The notes beneath the pieces are model-generated. The model searched no databases and was not told the origin of the DNA. It saw only the letters and a program-made list of their open reading frames with translations. Source: Alteromonas lipotrueiana (lineage in GTDB: Bacteria > Pseudomonadota > Gammaproteobacteria > Enterobacterales > Alteromonadaceae). From it: DNA of 64,000 bases. The stretch spans positions 34,739 to 98,738 of the forward strand of contig NZ_JAESDK010000019.1 of assembly GCF_019249245.1 (NCBI RefSeq). The letters run 5' to 3'. The stretch's first letter is position 1; every line of letters begins with the position of its first letter. This document shows, in pieces, positions 54,325-62,954 of the stretch. The position numbers and the translations under genes are program-made.

Positions 54325-56181
54325 TTAGTCTGGTTGATGTGCCGGAAATTCTATCGTTTGCTGATTGGCGCACAATGCTTTGCAAATAACTTTGTCAGCG
54401 TCATCATCAATAATCAACTGACCCACCGCACTTTGATTAAGCAGAGTCTTGGCTTTTTGCTCAGGTACCGGACGTGCAGTGACCGACATATTACGCCGAC
54501 GCGTAAAGATATTTAACACCGAGTCGGGACTGTAAAGATACCGGTTAAACCGTTCAAGTCTTTTTAGCAGGTTCTCGGGAAATGTATTTTTTAAACCACT
54601 ACAGGTAAATTGGGTGATGTGCGGGCTGTTGCGCTTGAAGCGCAGACGGACATCGTAAACAAACGAGTAGTGAACATCGCCTGACAAGATAATAAATTCG
54701 GGAGGTGTTCGAAAGTGTCTGAAGATATTTAACATGACATGGGCAGTGCCGCGGTGGGCCATCCAGTTTTCGGCATCTACCGTTAACGCCTGACCAAAAA
54801 AGGTAAACACCTTTTGAATGGCTTCAATAAATTTGACCCCATAAATGGGCGCCGCTGACACCACAATGACGGCTTTTTTGCCAATTATGTCCTGCTGAAA
54901 TTCACACAATGCTTCCCAGTCCATCAGGCCTGAAGGTTTCTTTGCATTGCTTTCTGAGCGCCAGCGGCGGGTTCGCGTATTTAAAACACATACCGGAGGG
55001 CTGGTATTTAGGTTGTAATGCCATTGCTCAAAATCTAACAAAATATCAATAAAGTCATCGTGTCGGGCAAGACCGTCAGACGTAAATACAGACTGAGCCT
55101 GTTCAATAATTGGCTTAAAAACCTCAGGTTTGTTGCCCCAGCCCTGGCATAACCAATACGCCATAAGTGCATTACCTACCATACGACGCGATAACGGATG
55201 CCCGTAAACTTCGTCTTCCCAGTCACGGGTAAGGTTCCAGTCGTCAGTGACATCGTGGTCATCAAATATCATATACACCGGGATATGCGCCAGCGCACGA
55301 CGCACCGGGCCAAGCGCCGTGATAAAATTTTCAAGAGCCTGTTGTTCATCAATAAACTGCTGACGATATTGGGCGCTTACCTGTTCAGGGTCTAAGGAAA
55401 CCAATTGCCAGGGCAAATCTGACCAAACCAATAAATACATGGCCATTACTTCGGCAAAACTTACCAAATGGTTATGTGCGTTTACCGAGGTAAACACCGG
55501 CTTTTCTTTTGCGCTGAAAAACAGTTTAGACAAAGGCGTATTCAGCTCAGTCTGCGGTAAAATCTTTTCGCGTTCGTAAAAATTGTGTGGGTGTCCAATT
55601 AGTTCGCTGCCTTTGTTTACCACCGCTCCATGCAAGGTTTCATCAAATAAACCCAGTTGCGTACTTAGCTGCTGTACTGCCTGAAGCATAGGACCTGCCA
55701 CGTCGTCGGTATAAACCTGATCGCCTGACATGATCAGCATATCTGGCCGGCGTACCTGGTGCGAAAACTCCTGCGCAATACAATCGTCGACCCGTTGCAA
55801 AGCATCGTCTACCGGGTGATGCGGTTTACGACAAGAGCCGTGCAATACATTACTGAGCTGTTGTTGAAACCGAAAACTAAACGCATCTTCATTAGCGTAA
55901 AACAGGTTAGCTGCCGTTTTTTGCCATGCTTGCTGACGCTCAGTGCTGGCAAAATTAAGCGAATAGTAATATACCGTATTCACACTTAATGTATCTTCAG
56001 GAACAACCTGCAACAGGTGAACATAGGCATAGGTACCTACCTGCACCGTGTCGGTATGAGTATTAATGGAAACCGGGGCGTCATTAAATAGCGCCACTTC
56101 AGGTGCCTCGCTACCCGACGTTACCAGCCACACCGTTACCGTGCGAGCATCGATATGTCTTAAAACAGGGCCAGCCAGCAC
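54325..56181 (-). CDS. PhoD-like metallophosphatase
   Basis: Calcineurin-like phosphoesterase of the PhoD family, 618 residues. Metal-binding segments are visible: LIMSGDQVYTDDVAGP, YMIFDDHDVTDDWN and ILSGDVHYSFVYD. The N-terminal beta domain (TVTVWLVTSGSE) is typical of PhoD-like proteins. No signal peptide or Tat motif is seen from the GTG start at 56181, which also lacks a Shine-Dalgarno; so it is either cytoplasmic or the start is mis-set. The substrate is a phosphate mono- or diester, not decided by sequence. It precedes fldB. Confidence 0.85.
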   Translation of the reverse strand: MLAGPVLRHIDARTVTVWLVTSGSEAPEVALFNDAPVSINTHTDTVQVGTYAYVHLLQVVPEDTLSVNTVYYYSLNFASTERQQAWQKTAANLFYANEDAFSFRFQQQLSNVLHGSCRKPHHPVDDALQRVDDCIAQEFSHQVRRPDMLIMSGDQVYTDDVAGPMLQAVQQLSTQLGLFDETLHGAVVNKGSELIGHPHNFYEREKILPQTELNTPLSKLFFSAKEKPVFTSVNAHNHLVSFAEVMAMYLLVWSDLPWQLVSLDPEQVSAQYRQQFIDEQQALENFITALGPVRRALAHIPVYMIFDDHDVTDDWNLTRDWEDEVYGHPLSRRMVGNALMAYWLCQGWGNKPEVFKPIIEQAQSVFTSDGLARHDDFIDILLDFEQWHYNLNTSPPVCVLNTRTRRWRSESNAKKPSGLMDWEALCEFQQDIIGKKAVIVVSAAPIYGVKFIEAIQKVFTFFGQALTVDAENWMAHRGTAHVMLNIFRHFRTPPEFIILSGDVHYSFVYDVRLRFKRNSPHITQFTCSGLKNTFPENLLKRLERFNRYLYSPDSVLNIFTRRRNMSVTARPVPEQKAKTLLNQSAVGQLIIDDDADKVICKALCANQQTIEFPAHQPD

Positions 56182-56470
56182 GACTGGCAGACTATGATCA
56201 GAAATAACCCACCTCTTTTATAGATTCTGCAACCTCATTGGGGTGCCTGAAAATGTATAACTACCATTTGGGTATCAAAGCAATGTGGCAGTAAACTAAA
56301 CGGCATTATGTTCATTATTAAAGTTAAAGCGCAGCAAAAAAGTGCAACAAAATACATCAACTGAACTCGTATCCCGCCTGTGCTTCACCGCGCGCTTGCC
56401 TATACTGAACAAGTACGAGATATTATAAAGCCGAAAGTGTTTATACTGTGTTTTTCTTTTAAAGGATATT

Positions 56471-57649
56471 ATGAAGCATCTGGCTCTGTATGTTTTGGCA
56501 TTAACAGTAAGTTTAAGCGGCTGCTCTGACGCTCCACCTGTTGAAAATTCAGGCATTGATGAAGAAGCAAGCCCTGCTATTGTAACCATAAAAGGCCAGT
56601 GGCTGTCTGAAGCTAACGGCAGCGTAGCAATAGACCCGCAGCCTTCAGGATTATCAGTATGGCAAAACAAGTTAGTGTCTATCTCAGATGGCAGTGCCGA
56701 TAGTTCTCAACAACGCCAGTTGCATATTATTGAGCCCGAAACCGCCACTCTGTTGCCCAAAACGGAAAAAATGCGTTTAGGTAGCCGCGTTCGTCGAAGT
56801 TGCTTTGCCGCTTATTTAGGAAGCGAGCCCGATCTTGAAGCCTTAATTGCAGATCCCATCGACCCGGAAGTCTTTTACACCGTAACCGAAGATGCTACCC
56901 GAACCGGTGCCTTGTCGCCACGCTGTCAACAGCGTTATACCGAGACCGGCTCGACCGACTACCCCACATTGCTAGTTCGGTTAGAGCAGCTAGACAGTGG
57001 CGATGTAATAATGACCAGGGTACGACCATTACAGTTTGATAAAAAGCTGGCGGTAGGCGATTTTCCAAATGACGGTATTGAAGGTATGGCGTTAGGTAAA
57101 GATGGGCGGTTGTATCTGGCTCTTGAAAAAGACAAAGCCGGCAATCCCCGTATTTTTGCTGTGGATATGATAGACGGGTTTTGGGAAACCACCGATTTTG
57201 CCAGCGTAATTGAGCCGGCAATAAAGCTTCCGCCGCACGAAGAAGGCTCGCATCCCATCAACGCATTAGAATATTACCTCCATCCTGAAACCGATAATCC
57301 GTATTTATTAGCAATAGCGCGAAACGACAATGAATTGTGGGTATTAGACGTTAATGGAGAACAGCCTGCTAACAAAATTAAGATGGACTTTCTGGCCCCG
57401 GCAAAAGGCGAAGATTGCGCCGAGTATGAAAGAATGGACAACGCGTCTATTGAGGGGGTAACCGTACTCAACAATACCCTGTGGATGATCAACGACCCGT
57501 GGAAAGTTAATTATCTGAAAAATATTCAGTGCCAAAGTAATGAAACGAGCTATAAAAAGATGGCCGCGTTACTGTTTAGCACACCATTACAAAGTACCTG
57601 GTTTACAACAACGCAAAACCACCAACAAGCACAAAGCAGCGCAAACTAA
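56471..57649 (+). CDS. phytase-like beta-propeller lipoprotein
   Basis: A 392-residue lipoprotein: the leader ends VSLSGC with Cys18 as the lipidated residue. The body is a propeller of the esterase/phytase-like group (PF13449-type), with DGIEGMALGKDGRLYLALEK, which is its best signature, and ALEYYLHPETDNPYLLAIAR and ASIEGVTVLNNTLWMINDP as repeated blade motifs. It probably sits on the periplasmic face of a membrane. Enzymatic activity has not been shown for most of this group. The terminator hairpin spans its stop codon and serves also the convergent msrA. Confidence 0.78.
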   Translation: MKHLALYVLALTVSLSGCSDAPPVENSGIDEEASPAIVTIKGQWLSEANGSVAIDPQPSGLSVWQNKLVSISDGSADSSQQRQLHIIEPETATLLPKTEKMRLGSRVRRSCFAAYLGSEPDLEALIADPIDPEVFYTVTEDATRTGALSPRCQQRYTETGSTDYPTLLVRLEQLDSGDVIMTRVRPLQFDKKLAVGDFPNDGIEGMALGKDGRLYLALEKDKAGNPRIFAVDMIDGFWETTDFASVIEPAIKLPPHEEGSHPINALEYYLHPETDNPYLLAIARNDNELWVLDVNGEQPANKIKMDFLAPAKGEDCAEYERMDNASIEGVTVLNNTLWMINDPWKVNYLKNIQCQSNETSYKKMAALLFSTPLQSTWFTTTQNHQQAQSSAN

Positions 57650-57669
57650 ACGCTGCTTTGTTCGTTTTT
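57632..57669. terminator. terminator spanning the lipoprotein stop codon
   Basis: CAAAGCAGCG (57632-57641) and CGCTGCTTTG (57651-57660) are perfect ten-base arms; the stop codon TAA sits in the loop. TTCGTTTTT follows. The 3' end overlaps the msrA gene end by two bases. Confidence 0.85.
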
Positions 57670-58210
57670 AGTCTTTGCGCAAACGTGAGGCAAAAGTCTT
57701 TTTAAACTTGGCCAGTTTAGGGGCCACAACCATTGCACAATACTGATTTTGCGGATTATTGGTAAAGTAATCCTGGTGGTACTCTTCAGCGTCATGATAA
57801 TTGTTTAATGTGGTGATTTCAGTCACGATAGTGTTGGGCCAAACCTCATCTTTAGTCATCTCATCAACAATTTTTTCGGCTTCGGCTTTTTGAGTGTCGT
57901 CATGATAAAATATCGCGCTGCGGTATTGGGTTCCTACATCGTTGCCCTGCCGGTTAAGTTGGGTGGGGTCGTGCAGGGCAAACAATATTTCTAAAACCTC
58001 ACGATAGCTTATTTTATCTGCGTCAAATTCGACCTTTACCACTTCAACATGACCGGTATTGCCACCACATACCGCTTCATAGGTTGGATTGTCAGTCTGA
58101 CCGCCTGCATAACCGGAAGTGGCTTTAACGACACCCTCAATTTTGTTAAATGCTGATTCTATACACCAGAAGCAGCCACCACCGACGGTGGCAGTTTGAA
58201 TGTTCGCCAT
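57668..58210 (-). CDS. msrA: peptide-methionine (S)-S-oxide reductase
   Basis: Repairs methionine sulfoxide in proteins. The catalytic motif GGGCFWC stands near the N-terminus with nucleophile Cys13; TSGYAGG, GHVEVVKVEFD and YHQDYF match the family, and DPTQLNRQGNDVGTQYRS holds the substrate pocket. It has 180 residues without a signal peptide, so it is cytoplasmic. GGGAG precedes the ATG. It is a single gene convergent with the lipoprotein. Confidence 0.95.
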   Translation of the reverse strand: MANIQTATVGGGCFWCIESAFNKIEGVVKATSGYAGGQTDNPTYEAVCGGNTGHVEVVKVEFDADKISYREVLEILFALHDPTQLNRQGNDVGTQYRSAIFYHDDTQKAEAEKIVDEMTKDEVWPNTIVTEITTLNNYHDAEEYHQDYFTNNPQNQYCAMVVAPKLAKFKKTFASRLRKD

Positions 58211-58329
58211 AAATTTCTCCCTTGTTCGTTGCTATAAAAGGTGGGTGCGCGACAAACACACTTCAAGTCATCCGGCAGATTATTTTTAGCGTACCAAGTT
58301 ACCTGACCTACCAAGTGACACGGCATTCA

Positions 58330-58722
58330 ATGATTATTTTTTACGATGGGCACTGTCCTTTGTGTCGCAAAGAGATGGCGCATTTACAGCGGTACGACAA
58401 AAGCCGGTATATTCAGTTTGAAGATATTCAGCAAGATGATTTTAGTGAGCGCTTTAGTACGCTGGATTGGAACGCGTTAAATAATAGCATTCATGTTCAG
58501 CAGGAAGATGGCACAATGCTTTCAGGTTTAGATGCAACCCACGCTGCCTGGAAGGCCGTAGGTAAAGGCTGGCTATACGCCCCCCTTCGCTGGCCTGTCG
58601 TTCGTCCGGTAGCAGATAAAGCCTATACGCTATTTGCGCGCCACCGATATAAAATTTCGTATTGGCTTACCGGTAAAAAACGCGGCTGCGACAAAGGCTT
58701 CGACAGAGACACTCACCTATGA
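58330..58722 (+). CDS. DCC-family thiol-disulfide oxidoreductase-like protein
   Basis: A 130-residue protein of the DUF393 (DCC) family, named for its motif D-x-x-C-x-x-C: here IIFYDGHCPLCRKEM with the CPLC pair near the start. The start is ATG 58330; the longer frame from 58222 adds 36 residues that the family lacks. A thioredoxin-like redox role is assumed for the family but not proven. Its stop overlaps the start of the SDR gene by four bases (ATGA), so they are translated together. Confidence 0.83.
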   Translation: MIIFYDGHCPLCRKEMAHLQRYDKSRYIQFEDIQQDDFSERFSTLDWNALNNSIHVQQEDGTMLSGLDATHAAWKAVGKGWLYAPLRWPVVRPVADKAYTLFARHRYKISYWLTGKKRGCDKGFDRDTHL

Positions 58723-59453
58723 AAGACGTAATTGTAATTATTGGGGCCAACGGTGGCATCGGCCGGGCGATTACCGCCCAGGCGGCCCAACGCTTTGAGC
58801 AAACGCCGGTGTACGCATTATCGCGACACCCTGTGACTGACCAGGGGGCTGATAATGTCACTTTTAAAACACTGCAGACAGATAACGAAGCCGACATTGC
58901 TGAGTTTTGTCAAACCATAAAACACGCTAACGAACGGGTCGTCACTGCCATATGCACGATCGGTACGTTGCACGGCGCCGTGGATGAACTGTCGCTGTCC
59001 CCCGAGAAAAAGCTCGAAGATCTTAATGAGTCACAGTTACTGGCCTATTTTAAAATCAACAGTGTGATCCCAGCTCTGTGGCTAAAGCATCTGGTAGGTG
59101 TTATGAGCAGTAACCCCAGTCAAATTGCGTGTCTGAGTGCCAGAGTAGGAAGTATCAGCGATAATCGTCTTGGTGGTTGGTACGGCTATCGCGCCTCTAA
59201 AGCCGCCCTGAATATGTTGGTGAAAACCGCTGCGGTTGAATATGGCCGGCGGGCTAAATCTACCAGCCTGGTGTGTTATCACCCGGGTACGGTAGATACG
59301 GCTTTATCAGAGCCTTTTCAGCACAATGTTAAACCTGAAAAACTATTCACAGCGCAGTTTACGGCTAACCAGTTGTTAACGGCGCTTGAGACGGTGGAAA
59401 GCCAGCACAGCCCTTACTTTCTTGACTGGGATCACAAGGTGGTAAGTTGGTGA
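58719..59453 (+). CDS. short-chain dehydrogenase/reductase
   Basis: Classical SDR of 244 residues. The cofactor loop is IIGANGGIGRAI, and the active site is Ser in CLSARVGS with Y-x3-K in YGYRASKAALNM. Its length and the C-factor-like end (LDWDHKVVSW, where W-D-G is usual) place it near the CsgA/C-factor subgroup. The substrate is unknown. It is coupled to the DCC gene by a four-base overlap. Confidence 0.85.
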   Translation: MKDVIVIIGANGGIGRAITAQAAQRFEQTPVYALSRHPVTDQGADNVTFKTLQTDNEADIAEFCQTIKHANERVVTAICTIGTLHGAVDELSLSPEKKLEDLNESQLLAYFKINSVIPALWLKHLVGVMSSNPSQIACLSARVGSISDNRLGGWYGYRASKAALNMLVKTAAVEYGRRAKSTSLVCYHPGTVDTALSEPFQHNVKPEKLFTAQFTANQLLTALETVESQHSPYFLDWDHKVVSW

Positions 59454-59635
59454 TACGGTTAACGCCCGTCAGTTGCGCTTAAATTCAAGACTTTTCGTAA
59501 CACTGCTGTTACCATTTTGAAAAAAAACGGTGACGTGGCAGCGGTGTGAAGGCGTTAGCATTTACCCACAGCTACTAAAAAAATACGTTGCCAACGTAAT
59601 ACAACAAATAACAATAAGTTGAGGGGAAGCTGGGA

Positions 59636-61054
59636 ATGAGCGGAGCCAGAGAACAGTTCGGATCGCGCATCGGATTTATTCTTGCCGCAGCAGGGTCTGC
59701 TGTGGGCATTGGAAACTTAGTCGGGTTTCCGGTAGGTGCAGCGAAAAATGGTGGCGGTGCGTTTCTTCTGATGTACGCCATCTTTGTATTTGCGATATGT
59801 TTGCCAGTTATGTTGGCCGAAATGACCGTTGGACGCCGGGCCCGTAAAGACCCATTAGGCAGTTACAGAGAGCTGAGCAATAACTCAGGTCGCTGGAAAC
59901 TGGCCGGTTGGTTATCCATTTTAACCCCCTTTATGATTGCCGTGTTTTATCTGGTCATCACGGTATGGATATTCGGGTATCTGTTTGAAGCCATGACCGG
60001 CGACTTAGATGTATTGGCGAACCCTGATACCTTTAATACTTTTATTAACTCGCCAAAAGTCTTTTTATACATGGCAGGCGTGTCAGCTATTGTTTATCTG
60101 ATATTGCAAGGTGGCGTAAAAGAAGGTATTGAAAAAGCCGCCAAATTACTGATGCCGTCGTTGTTCTTAATGCTGCTGATTTTAGTGGTGTTTGTATTAA
60201 CGCGGGACAATGCGATGGCGGGTGTCAAATTTTATCTCATTCCTGACTTTAGCAAGTTAACCGCGTCGGTGATAAATGGGGCGTTATCGCAAGCCTTCTT
60301 CTCTTTGTCGTTGGGGATGGGGATATTGCTAACCTATGGCAGTTATATCTCTAAAGATGCTGATGTGCCCAATTCAGCAAAGCTGGTGGCCATTACCGAT
60401 ACCGCCGTGGCGTTTACTGCGGGCTTATTGATATTACCGGCTATCTTTTCGTTTAACCCCGATACCAACCCCGCTGAATTGAGCGAGTCATCCATTGGGA
60501 TGATCTTCACATTCCTGCCAAAAATATTTTTAGCATTGCAAACCAGTATTGGTTATATCGGGGCCTCGGTTGTCGCGAGTCTGTTCTTCTTACTGGTGTT
60601 TTTTGCGGCCATTACTTCGCTGGTATCTATTTTTGAAGTACCGGTTGCCGCATTAATGGAAGAGAAAAACGTAAGTCGTAAAAAGGCTTTGGTGTTGCTG
60701 GGGAGTATCTTAATTGCACTGGGCGGATTCTGCGCATTGTCATTCGGTTTCGTTGATTTCTTCACCAGTTTTGCCCATTATGCAGGCGCCGATAAGTCGT
60801 TTTTCGATGTTGTCTACGATGTTTTCTACGATACCATATTGCCACTTAACGGCTTTTTGATTTGTATTTTTGTTATCTATCGCTGGAAACGTCACAACCT
60901 GAATGAGGCCCTTGAAGAGGGGGCGCCAAACTACAAAGGTAGTTTCTTCGCCCGCTATGTAAATGTGTCTTTGGGAACGTTTATACCGGTTATTCTGGCG
61001 GTTATTTTTATAAATACCGTATGCCTGAAGTACTTTGGCTATTCTTTGTTTTAA
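59636..61054 (+). CDS. sodium-dependent transporter, NSS family
   Basis: Inner-membrane symporter of the neurotransmitter:sodium family (LeuT-like), 472 residues and about 12 helices. The N-terminal signature GSRIGFILAAAGSAVGIGNL holds the unwound TM1 substrate/sodium site, and AFFSLSLGMGILLTYGSYI is the TM6 counterpart. It imports an amino acid or similar compound using the sodium gradient that NQR builds; the exact substrate cannot be read. The nearest terminator on this strand lies inside the convergent yeeZ-like gene. Confidence 0.92.
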   Translation: MSGAREQFGSRIGFILAAAGSAVGIGNLVGFPVGAAKNGGGAFLLMYAIFVFAICLPVMLAEMTVGRRARKDPLGSYRELSNNSGRWKLAGWLSILTPFMIAVFYLVITVWIFGYLFEAMTGDLDVLANPDTFNTFINSPKVFLYMAGVSAIVYLILQGGVKEGIEKAAKLLMPSLFLMLLILVVFVLTRDNAMAGVKFYLIPDFSKLTASVINGALSQAFFSLSLGMGILLTYGSYISKDADVPNSAKLVAITDTAVAFTAGLLILPAIFSFNPDTNPAELSESSIGMIFTFLPKIFLALQTSIGYIGASVVASLFFLLVFFAAITSLVSIFEVPVAALMEEKNVSRKKALVLLGSILIALGGFCALSFGFVDFFTSFAHYAGADKSFFDVVYDVFYDTILPLNGFLICIFVIYRWKRHNLNEALEEGAPNYKGSFFARYVNVSLGTFIPVILAVIFINTVCLKYFGYSLF

Positions 61055-61066
61055 AGTGCGCTGGGC

Positions 61067-61879
61067 CTACAACATGTCATAAGGGTTGGCATAAGCGGGC
61101 TTTACGCCCAGTTGTTGCCAGCTGGCCCGCGCATCAATTAACTTGCCGCTAGCGGGCAGGGTGTGAAAGTTAAAGTTAAAAACAGGGGCTTCAAGCCCCT
61201 TTTTTTGTGCACTATCAATGTAATAGCGTCCTCGCTTAGGATGCTCCAACGCACATAGATGCATTGCTTTGCCGGTGATCTTTTGTTCCAGTAACTGTTC
61301 TATGGCTTTGCAGATATCAGCCTCATGCACCAGGTTAACAACCTGCTCACCTTTGTCTAAACTACGACCACTTAAAAAATTGACGGGATGGCGGTCTGCG
61401 CCTACTAACCCGGCTAGCCTGAGCACTATCGAGCGCTGCGCGTACTGGTGTTGTAAATAGGTTTCTATCTCAACATGGGCCGTGCCTGAGGCGGTTACAG
61501 GCTGTAACGGGCTTTGTTCGGTTACCGTTGTATTCTGCTCACCGTAAACGGCTGTTGTACTGATAAATACCAGGTAAGGACAGCCCGCTGCAAAAAACGC
61601 ATCGATTAAGGCCTTCATGTTACTGACATAGGCGGGGTCTATCGGGCGCTTGCGTGCTCCGGGCGGAATATTAAGAATAACAGGATTGGCGCTACTGGTG
61701 GTGGCCACCGCTTTTTCAGTCTCGCCCAGGGTATAAACAAGGGGGGTGACATTTAAACGCTTAAGCTGTGCGGCTTTTTCAGAGCTGCGGGTAGTGCCTA
61801 AAATGTTATAACAAGCGGGTAGGCGGCGTACCAGGTGTTGGCCTAGCCAGCCACATCCACATAGAGTCAGGTTAGTCAT
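61067..61879 (-). CDS. NAD-dependent epimerase-like protein, YeeZ family
   Basis: Extended Rossmann protein of the YeeZ group, 270 residues. The dinucleotide loop is CGCGWLGQHLVRRL (G-x-G-x-x-G), with ISTTAVYGEQN as the active-site strand and NLVHEADICKAIEQLL typical of epimerases. YeeZ has no established substrate. It is the last ordinary chromosomal gene before the integron. Confidence 0.85.
   Translation of the reverse strand: MTNLTLCGCGWLGQHLVRRLPACYNILGTTRSSEKAAQLKRLNVTPLVYTLGETEKAVATTSSANPVILNIPPGARKRPIDPAYVSNMKALIDAFFAAGCPYLVFISTTAVYGEQNTTVTEQSPLQPVTASGTAHVEIETYLQHQYAQRSIVLRLAGLVGADRHPVNFLSGRSLDKGEQVVNLVHEADICKAIEQLLEQKITGKAMHLCALEHPKRGRYYIDSAQKKGLEAPVFNFNFHTLPASGKLIDARASWQQLGVKPAYANPYDML
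61184..61206 (+). terminator. terminator-like hairpin inside yeeZ-like gene, plus-strand orientation
   Basis: AGGGGCT and AGCCCC around a three-base loop, followed by seven T residues on the plus strand, 130 bases past the NSS transporter stop. On the minus strand, where yeeZ is read, the T-run would precede as A residues, so yeeZ is not terminated. It probably ends the transporter message. Confidence 0.6.
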
Positions 61880-61993
61880 AGCGTTCGCAAGTAAAGATAA
61901 ACAAACACTATCCTAGCATGGCGCTGAAGATTGGCTCGTATTATTGTACCAATTAGATTATCTGCTGTAATCAGAGCCGGCTCACTCTTTTAA

Positions 61994-62027
61994 AATTGAA
62001 TGAGTGGTGTGTATGACTCACTCAATT
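61994..62027. repeat. inverted repeat at the edge of the integron
   Basis: AATTGAATGAGT (61994-62005) and ACTCACTCAATT (62016-62027) are twelve-base arms with one mismatch around a ten-base loop. They lie between yeeZ and the broken end of the integrase remnant and may mark the deletion joint or a terminator with weak T-tail. Confidence 0.45.
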
Positions 62028-62058
62028 AACATGATCGCTGAGCGTTTAAGTAGGGTTA

Positions 62059-62346
62059 TTAACGCAGGCAGCAAAACCGAAAGCTGGGCTTATAAAGAAA
62101 CGATATTGAGTTTAATGCAGAGGCTTGCGTGCGCGGTGACACATTTGCATTTAGCGCCAAATGTTCAAGGTATGGTTCAACTTCATTATCACCCATTGTT
62201 GGAAGGGTGATGGAAGGGTGAGGTTTCCCGTAAAAGTAAATAAACGCTGAAATCCACTTCAAATAAGTAAAGACAGTCCTTGAAGAATACTTTCTTAGTA
62301 ACACGTACATCAGTGATCTGATTTAAGAGCAAAGACTTTTTTTCAT
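62059..62346 (-). pseudogene. intI: integron integrase intI, N-terminal remnant
   Basis: The remnant aligns by eye with the N-terminal domain of Vibrio-type IntI: RTVFTYLKWISAFIYFYGK, MGDNEVEPYLEHLAL and TQASALNSISFLYK, that is the SAM-like DNA-binding domain of tyrosine recombinases. The original start is probably ATG 62346 (MKKSLCS), but codon 8 is TAA (62323-62325); the frame then continues IRSL into MYVLLRKYSSRT. After FLYK the sequence is unrelated and stops at 62059, so the catalytic domain with its Arg-His-Arg-Tyr residues is missing (about 80 of about 320 residues remain). An 11-base tandem duplication (62200-62221) further disturbs it. It is certainly not a functional enzyme. Confidence 0.9.
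62200..62221. repeat. 11-base tandem duplication inside intI remnant
   Basis: TGGAAGGGTGA occurs twice in direct succession. It inserts extra residues (ITLPT) between HPS and MGD, where related integrases have a single residue. Confidence 0.8.
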
Positions 62347-62360
62347 GACTTTCTGTTTAT

Positions 62361-62376
62361 CTGTAGAAATACACAG
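62361..62376. promoter_or_regulatory. LexA (SOS) box of the intI promoter
   Basis: CTGTAGAAATACACAG is an exact match to CTGT-N8-ACAG and lies 14 bases before the original intI start at 62346. LexA control of intI is established for Vibrio cholerae and class 1 integrons. Here the box outlived the gene it controlled. Confidence 0.85.
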
Positions 62377-62520
62377 CTATCGCAGCTTTTCCCCTATATT
62401 CACGCAAACGACCCAATCGCGCGTTTGCGTCCTAAAATCAAATAGCTTAATTTTCTTGCAGCCATTGCCTGCATCAGCTTTCACCAACTTGATAATCATG
62501 GCAATATGGATAAAAAACGA

Positions 62521-62572
62521 GCGGTAGCTCGGCAGAAAAACGCGCAAGTTGCGCCTTATTAAATTGTTATGT
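62521..62572 (+). other. attI recombination site (right part)
   Basis: The crossover point is G/TTATGT at 62566-62572, at the start of cassette 1. The left part (including the small inverted repeat GCGCAAGTTGCGC at 62542-62554) fits an attI, where the integrase-binding sequences lie on the intI side. The left limit is not visible; the stretch 62377-62520 should contain the cassette promoter Pc, but I could not pick it with confidence. Confidence 0.6.
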
Positions 62573-62587
62573 GCTAAAAGGATTTAT

Positions 62588-62950
62588 ATGAAAAATTGGG
62601 AAGATTTCACATTTATTCAGAAAGCTGCAATAGGCATCAGCATAGTCCTAGTTGCCGCGTTTGCTCCTGAAATCGCACTACTGGTTCAGTTTGGTGGTAT
62701 AGAGGTAGCATTCGCTTTTCTACTTGTAGCTTTTCAGCCAATTATGACTTGGCTAAATCGTTTCTATGCCCACATCAAAAACACTGCAAGTGTCGCTGTG
62801 ATTTTTCTCAGACATAGCAACTCATCTAAACCTAGCGTTTTCGCGTTACAGGCTACATTTTGCTGTCTTGCGTTGGCTCTCACTGGTTCTGGTATTTTTG
62901 CCTTTAGCTTTTTTATGCCAGGCATGCTGCTAAACGGAGTAATGGCGTGA
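62588..62950 (+). CDS. cassette 1: small membrane protein of unknown family
   Basis: Product of 120 residues from ATG 62588 (MKNWEDFTFIQKAAIGIS), with AGGA seven bases upstream; the earlier ATG at 62549 lies left of the cassette border, so it cannot belong to the cassette. Three hydrophobic segments are seen: IGISIVLVAAFAPEIALL, VAFAFLLVAFQPIMTWL and LALALTGSGIFAFSFFM. I do not recognise a family. As the first cassette after attI it would be the most strongly expressed if Pc is active. Confidence 0.75.
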   Translation: MKNWEDFTFIQKAAIGISIVLVAAFAPEIALLVQFGGIEVAFAFLLVAFQPIMTWLNRFYAHIKNTASVAVIFLRHSNSSKPSVFALQATFCCLALALTGSGIFAFSFFMPGMLLNGVMA

Positions 62951-62954
62951 ACGC

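Noticed and set aside
62004..62210. Plus-strand open frame of 68 codons opposite the intI remnant
   Set aside because: It lies antisense to the recognisable IntI sequence, has no Shine-Dalgarno and no protein features; it is a shadow.
62549..62587. Upstream extension of the first cassette gene from the ATG at 62549
   Set aside because: It begins left of the cassette border at 62566/62567, and the ATG at 62588 has a good Shine-Dalgarno.
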